A stretch of DNA of 5,732 bases. It comes from Desulfomicrobium sp. GTDB taxonomy: Bacteria; Desulfobacterota; Desulfovibrionia; Desulfovibrionales; Desulfomicrobiaceae. The first letter of the stretch is position 1. Each line of letters opens with the position of its first letter. This document shows, one piece after another, positions 1 through 5,124 of the stretch. The position numbers and the translations under genes were made by a program. The notes under the pieces were generated by a model. That model did no database searches. It had not been told where the DNA came from and was given only the letters and a program-made list of their open reading frames with translations. The stretch lies in the NCBI GenBank assembly GCA_003542385.1, contig DPKT01000284.1:1-5732 (forward strand), read 5' to 3'.

Positions 1-880
1 AGCGCTCGCCCGTGTCGGGGCAGATGAAGACAATAAGGCCCTCCTCACCGGCCGCGTCCAGCTCGCCCGCGATGCGCAGGGCACCGGCCAGGGCCGCTCC
101 CGCGCTCATGCCCGAAAGAATCCCCTCCTCCCGCGCCAGCCGCCGTGCGCACTCGTAGGCCTCCTCGTCCTCGACGTGGACGATGCGGTCCAGGGCGCGC
201 TTGTCGTATATGCCGGGGGGATAGGACTCCTGCATGTTCTTGAGGCCCTGGATCTTGTGCCCGGCGTAGGGCTCCACCGCCACGACCTTGATGTGCGGGG
301 CCGAGGCCTTCATGCGCTTGGCGATGCCCATGGCCGTGCCGGAGGTGCCGAGGCTGACGACCACGTGCGTGGCCCGTCCCTCGGTCTGTGCGATGATCTC
401 CTGCCCCGTGCCGATGAAGTGCGCGGCGATGCTGGCCGGGTTGTTGAACTGGTCCATGAGCACGTACGTCTGCGGCTCCTCGCGCGCCAGGCGGTAGGCC
501 TCCTCGATGGCGCCGTCCGTGCCCAGGCGCCCCGGCGTCAGCCGCAGTTCCGCCCCGAAGGCGCGCATGATGCGCTTCCTTTCCTCCGAGGCCGAGTCGG
601 GCATGAGCAGCGTCAGCTTGTAGCCCTTGACGGCGCAGACCATGGCCAGCCCCACGCCGGTGTTGCCGCTGGTGGCCTCGATGACGGTCTTGTCCGGTGT
701 CAGTTCCCCCGAAGCCTCGGCCGCCTCGATCATGGCCAGGGCCACGCGGTCCTTGATGGACCCGCCGACGTTCTGGGCTTCGAGCTTGGTGGCCAGGCGG
801 ATGCGGGGGTGCGGGAAGACGCGGTTCAGATAGACCACGGGTGTGGCGCCGATGAGGGAGAGGATGTTCGGGTGGATCAT
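1..880 (-). CDS. Cysteine synthase (PLP-dependent O-acetylserine sulfhydrylase family), 3' end cut by window edge
   Basis: This is a fold-type II PLP enzyme that, by family, makes L-cysteine from an activated serine (usually O-acetylserine) and sulfide in the cytoplasm. About 293 residues are visible from the ATG at 880. The PLP lysine is K43 in a GGSIKDR motif. TSGNTG lies at residues 70-75, a DQFNNPA substrate-loop motif near Q144, and the phosphate-binding GTSGTAMG loop at 178-185. S259 in SAGAA matches the serine that contacts the pyridine nitrogen in CysK and CBS. The last visible residues, PDTGER, match the start of the family's usual C-terminal PDTGERYLS motif, so at least a short tail is missing. 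A C-terminal fusion, as in CysK-CysS proteins, cannot be excluded. The ATG start agrees with the family N-terminus (NILSLIGATP), but the ribosome binding site is weak (GCGGGG). Whether it is CysK- or CysM-like, and its true serine donor, cannot be settled here. Confidence 0.95.
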   Translation of the reverse strand, partial: MIHPNILSLIGATPVVYLNRVFPHPRIRLATKLEAQNVGGSIKDRVALAMIEAAEASGELTPDKTVIEATSGNTGVGLAMVCAVKGYKLTLLMPDSASEERKRIMRAFGAELRLTPGRLGTDGAIEEAYRLAREEPQTYVLMDQFNNPASIAAHFIGTGQEIIAQTEGRATHVVVSLGTSGTAMGIAKRMKASAPHIKVVAVEPYAGHKIQGLKNMQESYPPGIYDKRALDRIVHVEDEEAYECARRLAREEGILSGMSAGAALAGALRIAGELDAAGEEGLIVFICPDTGER

Positions 881-916
881 GGCAAACCCCGCTGAAAGAT
901 TGGTCGTAAGGGCGCA

Positions 917-945
917 AACCTAGGGCAAAACCATATCGTGGGCAA
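917..945 (-). promoter_or_regulatory. Possible sigma-70 promoter of the cysteine synthase gene
   Basis: Reading leftwards, TTGCCC (940-945) and TAGGTT (917-922) are separated by 17 bases, giving a start near 910 and a leader of about 30 bases. Only the spacing and the first hexamer are good, so this is a weak prediction. Confidence 0.3.
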
Positions 946-990
946 GGGCCTGTACGGCGTCGTCACCGTCGCGAACACGTCCGCCTTGTC

Positions 991-1018
991 TTGACTTGCG
1001 GGCTTGTCGTGATAGCCT
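991..1018 (+). promoter_or_regulatory. Possible sigma-70 promoter of the tandem HD gene
   Basis: TTGACT (991-996, five of six consensus bases) is followed after 16 bases by TAGCCT (1013-1018, three of six). Transcription would begin near 1025, leaving a leader of about 94 bases before the ATG at 1119. The rest of the 881-1118 divergent region shows no convincing small gene or strong hairpin. Confidence 0.4.
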
Positions 1019-1105
1019 CGACGCTCATTCCGTCCGATCCGGCACGGGTTCGCCGCACCAGGGGCAAGCCGGCGGCCCAGGTCTTTCCGAGCACCTCTCG
1101 CATCC

Positions 1106-1110
1106 AGGAG
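1106..1110 (+). promoter_or_regulatory. Ribosome binding site fixing the HD gene start at 1119
   Basis: AGGAG lies eight bases before the ATG at 1119. The frame is open further upstream (an in-frame alternative begins near 996), but that start has no such site and would run through the predicted promoter, so 1119 is preferred. Confidence 0.8.
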
Positions 1111-1118
1111 AAACGCCC

Positions 1119-1844
1119 ATGCCGTTCCACACCGATTTTCGCCGCATCGTCCTTACCCTTTCCGACGCGCTGGATCTCGTCGGCGTCGATGATGTCGGCC
1201 ACGGCAAGCGAGTCGGCATCATGGCCGCCGAATGCGCTGCGGTCATGGGCCTGGAGGAGGATGAGCGGTCGTTCCTCTTTGACCTCGGCCTGCTCCACGA
1301 CATCGGCGTGTCCTCGACACGTGTGCACCAGCATCTGGTCACGGAGTTCGACTGGCCCGAAGCCTGGCGGCATTGCCGGACGGGGCATGACCTGCTGGCC
1401 GACTTCGGCCCCCTTTCGGTCATGGCGGAGCCCATTCTCCATCACCACACGCCCTGGAACAGGCTCCGCGACGAGGACGTCCCGTCCGAACTGGCCCTGC
1501 GCGCCAACCTGATCCTGCTGACGGACCGCGTGGACGCAATGGCCGCCTCCTTTCACGCCGACAAGACCGTCCTGGCCCACGCCGAACGGATCCGGGACCA
1601 GATCCAGTCGCACAGCGAAACCTACTTCGCGCCCGAACTCGTCGCACATTTTCTCGAAGCCTCGCGCACCGAGGCCTTCTGGCTTCGTCTGGAGTCCCCG
1701 CCGCGGAGGCGTACCTGCAGGCCGAACTCTCGAAATCCGTCAGCCAACTCGTGGATCTCGGTGACCTGCGCAAGCTCTCGATCATCTTCTCGCGCATCGT
1801 CGATGCCAAAAGCCCCTTCACGGCCGAACATTCGCTGGGCGTGA
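1119..1844 (+). CDS. N-terminal half as read: HD domain plus out-of-frame tail
   Basis: Read literally this gives 241 residues, of which about the first 193 are authentic. The HD-domain residues are H28 (in GHGKR), H60-D61 (in LLHDIG), H90 (in TGHDLL), the H108-H110 triplet (ILHHHTPW), and a D in the LLTDRVDAM helix near residues 134-142. The layout resembles HD-GYP, but the GYP signature is replaced by HHHTPW, so this domain is HD-GYP-like rather than canonical; it may still bind metal or may be regulatory. No signal peptide or membrane segment is seen. Residues after about 194 have no plausible fold and end at a TGA at 1842-1844 inside the next domain. Confidence 0.7.
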   Translation: MPFHTDFRRIVLTLSDALDLVGVDDVGHGKRVGIMAAECAAVMGLEEDERSFLFDLGLLHDIGVSSTRVHQHLVTEFDWPEAWRHCRTGHDLLADFGPLSVMAEPILHHHTPWNRLRDEDVPSELALRANLILLTDRVDAMAASFHADKTVLAHAERIRDQIQSHSETYFAPELVAHFLEASRTEAFWLRLESPPRRRTCRPNSRNPSANSWISVTCASSRSSSRASSMPKAPSRPNIRWA

Positions 1845-2344
1845 GCCGGGTGGCCCTGCTCTTCGGGCGACTGTCAGGCCTGGATGACGAAACGTGCGCC
1901 CTGCTCGAGATCGCCGGCCTGCTGCACGACCTGGGCAAACTGCGCGTAGCCGATGAAATCCTGGACAAACCGGACAGGCTCGAACCTTCGGAGCGCTTCG
2001 TGATCAACACGCACAGCTTCGAAACCTACCAGATCCTGCACCGCATCCCGGGCTTCGACGACATCGCGGCCTGGGCCTCCTACCACCACGAGGAGCCCGA
2101 CGGCAGCGGCTACCCCTTTCATCTTCACGCCGCCGACATGCCGCTGCCGGCACGCATCATGCGCGTGGCGGACATCTTCCAGGCCATGGTCCAGAACCGC
2201 CCGTACCGGCGGGGCCTGAAACGTGACGAGGCTCGGAGCTTCATGCGCGGCCTGGCCGAGGACGGCCGTATCGACGCCGACGTCGCGTCCGTCCTGGACG
2301 TCAATTTCGACGCGGCCATGTCCGCGGCCCTCGCCACGGCATGA
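1700..2344 (+). CDS. C-terminal half as read: canonical HD-GYP domain
   Basis: From base 1700 the frame codes about 214 residues ending at TGA 2342-2344. The HD-GYP set is complete: H in FTAEHS, HD (codons at 1925-1930; H270-D271 in the repaired protein), GK, the lysine of LDKP, H in NTHSFETY, HHEEPDGSGYP (codons 2084-2116; H323-P333), and D in RVADIFQAM followed by RPYR. Known HD-GYP proteins with this signature hydrolyse cyclic-di-GMP at a di- or tri-metal centre; that activity is inferred here. The only early start is a GTG at 1751 without a ribosome binding site, inside the upstream frame, so independent translation is doubtful. No clear terminator follows, and transcripts could run into the tetR promoter region. 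Confidence 0.75.
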   Translation, partial: AAEAYLQAELSKSVSQLVDLGDLRKLSIIFSRIVDAKSPFTAEHSLGVSRVALLFGRLSGLDDETCALLEIAGLLHDLGKLRVADEILDKPDRLEPSERFVINTHSFETYQILHRIPGFDDIAAWASYHHEEPDGSGYPFHLHAADMPLPARIMRVADIFQAMVQNRPYRRGLKRDEARSFMRGLAEDGRIDADVASVLDVNFDAAMSAALATA

Positions 2345-2369
2345 AGGGACGCCGCAGATGGAAAATGTC

Positions 2370-2398
2370 TTGACGGTAATAGACGACCGGTCTACTTG
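2370..2398 (+). promoter_or_regulatory. Likely tetR promoter overlapping the operator
   Basis: TTGACG (2370-2375) is a good -35 box. The -10 box is less clear: TACTTG at 2393-2398 (17-base spacer) or TCTACT at 2391-2396 (15-base spacer). Both overlap the right arm of the inverted repeat, so a bound repressor would block RNA polymerase. Either choice puts the transcription start at about 2403-2405, at or next to the ATG. Confidence 0.45.
2380..2394 (+). promoter_or_regulatory. TetR operator, copy 1 (upstream of tetR)
   Basis: TAGACGACCGGTCTA is an inverted repeat with five-base arms (TAGAC/GTCTA) around GACCG. The same 17 bases (TAGACGACCGGTCTACT, 2380-2396) recur exactly at 3021-3037 before the next gene. 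An identical palindromic sequence ahead of a TetR gene and its neighbour is the usual sign of an autoregulated repressor. Confidence 0.8.
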
Positions 2399-2404
2399 AA
2401 AACC

Positions 2405-2983
2405 ATGTCAGCCGCGACCCGCCAGCACATCCTCGACATCGGGGGACGCATCATCCACCACAAGGGCTACGCCGCCACCGGCCTGCAGGAAATCCTGTCG
2501 GCGGCCGGGGTGCCCAAGGGCTCCTTCTATTTCTATTTCAAAAGCAAGGAGGAGTTCGGACTGGCCTTGGTGGATCACTACCGCGCCTGGCTCGCGGAGG
2601 AGACCGGCCCGATCCTGCGGGACGAAACCCTGCCGCCCCTCGCGCGCCTGGCCCGTTTTTTCCTCTGGTTCCGGGACTATTTCGCGGCGGAGGGCTTCAT
2701 CAAGGGCTGCCCCATCGGCAACCTGGCCCAGGAAATGGGCGACGTGAACCCGGCCTTCCGGGAAAAGCTCCACGCAGCCCTCGAAAGCCTGATCCGGACC
2801 GTGACCGTTGTCCTGCGCCAGGCCCGGGACCGCGGAGAACTCAAGCCCTGCTTCGAGCCCGAGGCCACCGCGCGCTTCATCGTTTCGGCCTGGCAGGGTG
2901 CCCTGATGCGCATGAAGGCCGCGGCGGGGCCCGAACCGCTGGACAATTTCCAGGCCATGGTCTTCGACGTCCTGCTGGCCTGA
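2405..2983 (+). CDS. TetR/AcrR-family transcriptional repressor (AcuR/NemR-like)
   Basis: This is a 192-residue DNA-binding repressor of usual TetR length. The N-terminal helix-turn-helix covers about residues 8-53 (ILDIGGRII, then LQEILSAAGVPKGSFYFYFKSKEEF). The C-terminal ligand domain has the GC-x-IGNLAQE motif (C102) and the WQGALMRMK helix near 163-171, both typical of the AcuR/NemR-like clade whose known members sense small electrophiles or carbon compounds. C102 and C149 are the only cysteines. The ATG at 2405 gives a normal N-terminus; the in-frame TTG at 2396 would fall inside the -10/operator region. No Shine-Dalgarno sequence precedes the ATG, so translation may be leaderless. The operator copies at 2380 and 3021 indicate control of itself and of the AhpD-like gene. 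The inducer cannot be told from sequence. Confidence 0.95.
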   Translation: MSAATRQHILDIGGRIIHHKGYAATGLQEILSAAGVPKGSFYFYFKSKEEFGLALVDHYRAWLAEETGPILRDETLPPLARLARFFLWFRDYFAAEGFIKGCPIGNLAQEMGDVNPAFREKLHAALESLIRTVTVVLRQARDRGELKPCFEPEATARFIVSAWQGALMRMKAAAGPEPLDNFQAMVFDVLLA

Positions 2984-2986
2984 ACC

Positions 2987-3009
2987 GATGCCTCCCGGCA
3001 TCATTTTTT
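2987..3009 (+). terminator. Intrinsic terminator of tetR
   Basis: GATGCC (2987-2992), loop TCCC and GGCATC (2997-3002) form a six-base-pair stem, followed by A and six Ts (3004-3009). It lies three bases after the tetR stop codon. The T run overlaps the possible -35 box of the next gene. Confidence 0.75.
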
Positions 3010-3037
3010 GAACCTTTTACTAGACGACCGGTCTACT
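3008..3037 (+). promoter_or_regulatory. Possible promoter of the AhpD-like gene
   Basis: TTGAAC (3008-3013) and TCTACT (3032-3037) are 18 bases apart, each matching four consensus bases, and the second overlaps the operator. However, this would start transcription near 3044, just past the ribosome binding site at 3040-3043, so the real promoter may lie slightly upstream or part of the transcription may be read-through from tetR. The exact hexamers are unresolved. Confidence 0.3.
3021..3035 (+). promoter_or_regulatory. TetR operator, copy 2 (upstream of AhpD-like gene)
   Basis: This is an exact copy of the inverted repeat at 2380-2394, with identity extending two bases further (to 3037). It lies 15 bases before the start codon at 3051, next to the ribosome binding site GGAG (3040-3043), where a bound repressor would block initiation or early elongation. 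Confidence 0.8.
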
Positions 3038-3050
3038 ACGGAGATTCCCC

Positions 3051-3587
3051 ATGTTCCTTCTCGAGTACCAGAAACCCGGCCAGGCTGCGGGCGACGTGGC
3101 CGGCATCTACGGCCACTTCAGGGGCCGCACCGAAGTTCCCGCCCCCCTGCAGCTCCTGAGCGCGAGCCCTGAGCTTCTGCGCCTGCAGTTCGACCAGATC
3201 GGCTATTTCATGCGCCACGAGCGGCTGACGTTCCCCGTGCTGGCGGCCATCCGTTTCCTTGCGGCGCGGCAAGCCTGCTTCGACCATTGCCGAAGCCTGA
3301 ACAGGAAGTGGCTGACCAAGGCGGGCCTGACGGGGGAGGACCTCGAAAACCTGGACGCGGGAGAGGACGCCGAAGCCTTCAGCGCAGAGGAAAACGCCCT
3401 GCTGCGCTTCGTGCGCAAGATGCTGGCGCGGGAGGTCACAGCTGCCCGGGACATCCAGGATCTGCGCGACCTCGGCTGGCGCGACTCGGACATCCTCGAC
3501 GCCTGCGCCCAGGGAACGGCCCTGGTCGGCATGTCCATCCTCTTCGACACTTTTACGGAACGAAATAGCCCGGACATGCCGGGCTGA
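3051..3587 (+). CDS. AhpD-like / carboxymuconolactone decarboxylase family protein with degenerate catalytic motif
   Basis: This is a 178-residue soluble, mostly helical protein. The segment SPELLRLQ...FPVLAAIRFLAARQACFDHCRSLN, followed by LTGEDLENL, FSAEENALLRFVRKM and LGWRDSDILDACAQG, follows the helix order of the AhpD-like fold. In AhpD itself a CxxCxxxH motif carries out peroxide reduction. Here C80 aligns with the second cysteine, but F77 takes the place of the first and N84 the place of the histidine; C76 is one residue out of register. Ordinary disulfide-based peroxidase chemistry is therefore doubtful, although a C76-C80 pair could still be redox active. The ATG at 3051 has GGAG seven bases upstream. 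The gene sits behind a TetR operator, so it is probably the repressor's main target, perhaps dealing with a reactive small molecule (inference). Confidence 0.82.
   Translation: MFLLEYQKPGQAAGDVAGIYGHFRGRTEVPAPLQLLSASPELLRLQFDQIGYFMRHERLTFPVLAAIRFLAARQACFDHCRSLNRKWLTKAGLTGEDLENLDAGEDAEAFSAEENALLRFVRKMLAREVTAARDIQDLRDLGWRDSDILDACAQGTALVGMSILFDTFTERNSPDMPG
3567..3585 (+). repeat. Stem-loop across the stop codon of the AhpD-like gene
   Basis: AGCCCGG (3567-3573) and CCGGGCT (3579-3585) pair perfectly around ACATG. The right arm includes the first base of the TGA. No T run follows, so it is not a standard intrinsic terminator; it may protect the 3' end of the message or simply lie in coding sequence. 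Confidence 0.45.
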
Positions 3588-3633
3588 ATAACGACCGTCC
3601 AGCGGTCAACTCGTTAACTTTCCGAAAACCCGC

Positions 3634-3667
3634 CCGGGGTTCAGGGGCCGCGCCCCCTGCACCCCGG
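3634..3667. terminator. GC-rich stem-loop between convergent genes, probable terminator region
   Basis: Bases 3634-3647 pair with 3654-3667 at 13 of 14 positions (one T/C mismatch) around a six-base CCGCGC loop. It lies ten bases past the stop codon of the leftward Fe-S gene. Reading leftwards it is followed, after GCGGG, by TTTT, so it suits termination of that gene, and it may also stop rightward transcripts. A smaller stem (GACCG/CGGTC, about 3592-3608) lies on the AhpD side. The hairpin followed by CCGGAGGCATC looks like a dispersed intergenic element, from general impression only. Confidence 0.55.
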
Positions 3668-3676
3668 AGGCATCGC

Positions 3677-4978
3677 CTACTCCTCCACCCCCAGCCGCTC
3701 CCACTGCGCCCTCTCCTCAACGCGTGCGGCGGCGATGCGCGCCTCATCCCACGGTTCGATGACCAGGGCCTCGGCCACGAGCTGCCAAAGGTATTTCACC
3801 TCGTAGTCGCAGTCGGGGTAGAACTTGGGGATGCGGCGCATGATCTGGTCGCGGCAGTTGGAGCAGCCCACGACCACGACGTCGGCGCCGGAGTCCTTGA
3901 TCTGCTGATATTTGTAGCGGGCGTGCCAGGCGGACTGCTGTTCGTAGGGCATGGGCCACATGCCGCCGCCGGCGCCGCAGCAGAAGTTTTTGTCCCGGGT
4001 CGGGGTCAGTTCGACGAAATCATCGACGCAGGCGGCGACGATCTCGCGGGGCTCGTCGAAGTAGCCGTGGCCGTAGTGGGCGGCCAGTTCGCGGCCGTGC
4101 TTGCAGGAATCGTGGTAGGTGAAGCGCTTGCCGCGGTGCACGGACCTGTCCAGGCGGATGCGGCCCGTGCGGATGAGGTTCAGGAGATAGTCGTAGAGGT
4201 AGACGAAGCCCACGGCGTTGTCGGGGTTCTCGGCCGTGAGGGCGCTCATGCCCTTGCGGCAGCCGTAGGACCCGCCGCCGCAGTCGGGCATGATCATGGA
4301 CCCGATGGAGTTGGCGCGCATGTAGTCGATCTTGCGCCGGGCCAGTTCGCGGTTGGCTTCGTAGTTGCCGGTGAAGAGGGCCCAGTCCACGGCCTCCCAG
4401 CCTTCGGACGGGACGGTCCAGTTCTCGCGGGCGGCGTAGAAGATCTTCCACCACCAGAACTGGTCCTCGAAGTCGCCGTACACTTCCTTGGAGTTGGGGA
4501 AGAAGAGGATCTCCGCCCCCTTTCTGTCCACGGGCACGTAGAAGCCGGGGCACTCTTCGGCCAGATCGCGGCCGAGGTCGCGCATGCCTTCGAGGTACTC
4601 CTCCCGGCCGATGGCCAGGTTGTTGCCCGTGGTCAGGTTGTTGGCCATGCCCTTGTGCAGGGACCCGGGCACGGCCTCGCGGGGGCGGAGGCTCTTCATG
4701 TGCGCCATGACCGAGGGTATGTCGATGCCGGCCGGACAGACGCCGGCGCAGCGGCCGCAGCCCGTGCACAGCCAGGGGAAGTCCGAGGCCACGACCTCGC
4801 CGACCAGGCCGTTGGCCAGCAGGCGCATTACCTTGCGCGTGTCCCATCCGTCCATGCCGGGCGTTCCCGTGACCGGGCAACCGCCTGCGCAGGAGCCGCA
4901 GACCAGACAGGAGGCGAAATCAAAGCGGTCCAGGAAGGTCCGCAACTCGTGACTCATGCAATGGGGGGAGGTGCTCAC
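3677..4978 (-). CDS. Iron-sulfur oxidoreductase with two 4Fe-4S sites and CCG domains (HdrD/DsrK/TmcB-type)
   Basis: This 433-residue cytoplasmic redox protein has no signal peptide or membrane helix. A ferredoxin-like part binds two 4Fe-4S clusters: C24-C27-C30-C34-P and C71-C74-C77-C81-P. Two CCG regions follow. The second is complete: C292, CCGAGGG at C333-C334, and CSNC at C372-C375, the ligand pattern of the noncubane 4Fe-4S centre in heterodisulfide reductase. The first is degenerate (FFPNSKE and FTGNYEANR where cysteines would be expected; C233 and C240 remain in DCGGGSYGC). Related proteins (HdrD, DsrK, TmcB) pass electrons between a membrane or cytochrome partner and thiol/disulfide chemistry. 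TmcB of the sulfate-reducer Tmc complex is my closest guess, but no tmcA, tmcC or tmcD lies beside it in the window. The GTG at 4978 has AAGGG (4984-4988) upstream; an ATG at 4957 (426 residues) is possible but is preceded by CACCTCC, the opposite of a ribosome binding site. Confidence 0.93.
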   Translation of the reverse strand: MSTSPHCMSHELRTFLDRFDFASCLVCGSCAGGCPVTGTPGMDGWDTRKVMRLLANGLVGEVVASDFPWLCTGCGRCAGVCPAGIDIPSVMAHMKSLRPREAVPGSLHKGMANNLTTGNNLAIGREEYLEGMRDLGRDLAEECPGFYVPVDRKGAEILFFPNSKEVYGDFEDQFWWWKIFYAARENWTVPSEGWEAVDWALFTGNYEANRELARRKIDYMRANSIGSMIMPDCGGGSYGCRKGMSALTAENPDNAVGFVYLYDYLLNLIRTGRIRLDRSVHRGKRFTYHDSCKHGRELAAHYGHGYFDEPREIVAACVDDFVELTPTRDKNFCCGAGGGMWPMPYEQQSAWHARYKYQQIKDSGADVVVVGCSNCRDQIMRRIPKFYPDCDYEVKYLWQLVAEALVIEPWDEARIAAARVEERAQWERLGVEE

Positions 4979-5006
4979 GGAAACCCTTGCTCAATGGCGA
5001 TAAAAT

Positions 5007-5030
5007 GTCCGTTTGCTGAGCGAAACGGAA
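5007..5030 (-). repeat. Inverted repeat at the predicted transcription start of the Fe-S gene
   Basis: TCCGTTT (5008-5014) and AAACGGA (5023-5029) form seven-base arms around an eight-base loop. They span the predicted start site near 5026 and the first part of the leader. This could be a repressor site or a leader stem-loop; leftwards it is followed by CATTTTAT, a poor T run for a terminator. Confidence 0.45.
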
Positions 5031-5032
5031 AA

Positions 5033-5061
5033 ACTATTGAGCATCAATATTCACAAGTCAA
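5033..5061 (-). promoter_or_regulatory. Sigma-70 promoter of the Fe-S gene
   Basis: Reading leftwards, TTGACT (5056-5061, five of six consensus bases) and AATAGT (5033-5038, four of six) are exactly 17 bases apart in a markedly AT-rich stretch. Transcription would start near 5026, leaving a leader of about 48 bases before the GTG at 4978. This is the best promoter in the window. Confidence 0.6.
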
Positions 5062-5068
5062 CATTTTA

Positions 5069-5084
5069 TGTTCGATAACGAACA
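5069..5084. promoter_or_regulatory. Perfect palindrome upstream of the Fe-S promoter, candidate regulator site
   Basis: TGTTCGATAACGAACA has six-base arms (TGTTCG/CGAACA) around ATAA. It ends seven bases before the -35 box, about 43-58 bases upstream of the predicted start, a position suited to an activator or to a repressor touching polymerase. The regulator is unknown. Confidence 0.5.
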
Positions 5085-5124
5085 AAAAGTGCGCAACAAA
5101 CTCCGACGCGATCAGAGATCGATT

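Larger units (their letters stand above)
1119..2344 (+). pseudogene. Tandem HD / HD-GYP phosphohydrolase gene interrupted by a one-base frameshift
   Basis: The two reading frames 1119-1844 and 1700-2344 together encode one protein. Frame 1 codes for a good HD domain until about E192-S193, then turns into an arginine- and serine-rich tail. From base 1700 another frame reads AAEAYLQAELSKSV and continues without interruption into a complete HD-GYP domain. Adding one C to the CCCC run at 1696-1699 joins them into about 408 residues, which fits a single two-domain HD protein. By family the product would be a cytoplasmic metal-dependent phosphohydrolase, with the C-terminal part a candidate cyclic-di-GMP phosphodiesterase. 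Both halves are well preserved, so the break is either very recent or a base-calling error. I see no classic slippery heptamer for programmed frameshifting. Confidence 0.8.

Noticed and set aside
176..895. Plus-strand open frame of 239 codons, and a minus-strand frame at 45-917, over the cysteine synthase gene
   Set aside because: Both are shadows of the true minus-strand frame, which carries all the PLP-enzyme motifs. The shadows are composition-driven and lack domain features.
996..1118. Upstream in-frame extension of the HD protein to 996
   Set aside because: The extra residues look like translated leader, there is no ribosome binding site there, and the start would precede the -10 box at 1013-1018. 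AGGAG before 1119 marks the better start.
1694..1703. Programmed ribosomal frameshifting between the two HD halves
   Set aside because: The local sequence does not fit an X-XXY-YYZ slippery heptamer, the C run is only four long, and I see no strong stem-loop or stop-linked signal after it. A one-base deletion or sequence error is simpler.
2396..2404. TTG at 2396 as the tetR start codon
   Set aside because: It lies within or next to the -10/operator region, has no ribosome binding site, and adds three residues not needed for the TetR helix-turn-helix. The ATG at 2405 is preferred.
5069..5084. Rex, LexA or CRP/FNR-type site for the palindrome upstream of the Fe-S gene
   Set aside because: Outer bases partly resemble a Rex site (TTGTT...AACA), but the inner AA/TT are replaced by CG. 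The GAAC-N4-GTTC order of Gram-positive-type LexA boxes is reversed here, and the TGTGA/TCACA or TTGAT arms of CRP/FNR sites are absent. It is left unassigned.
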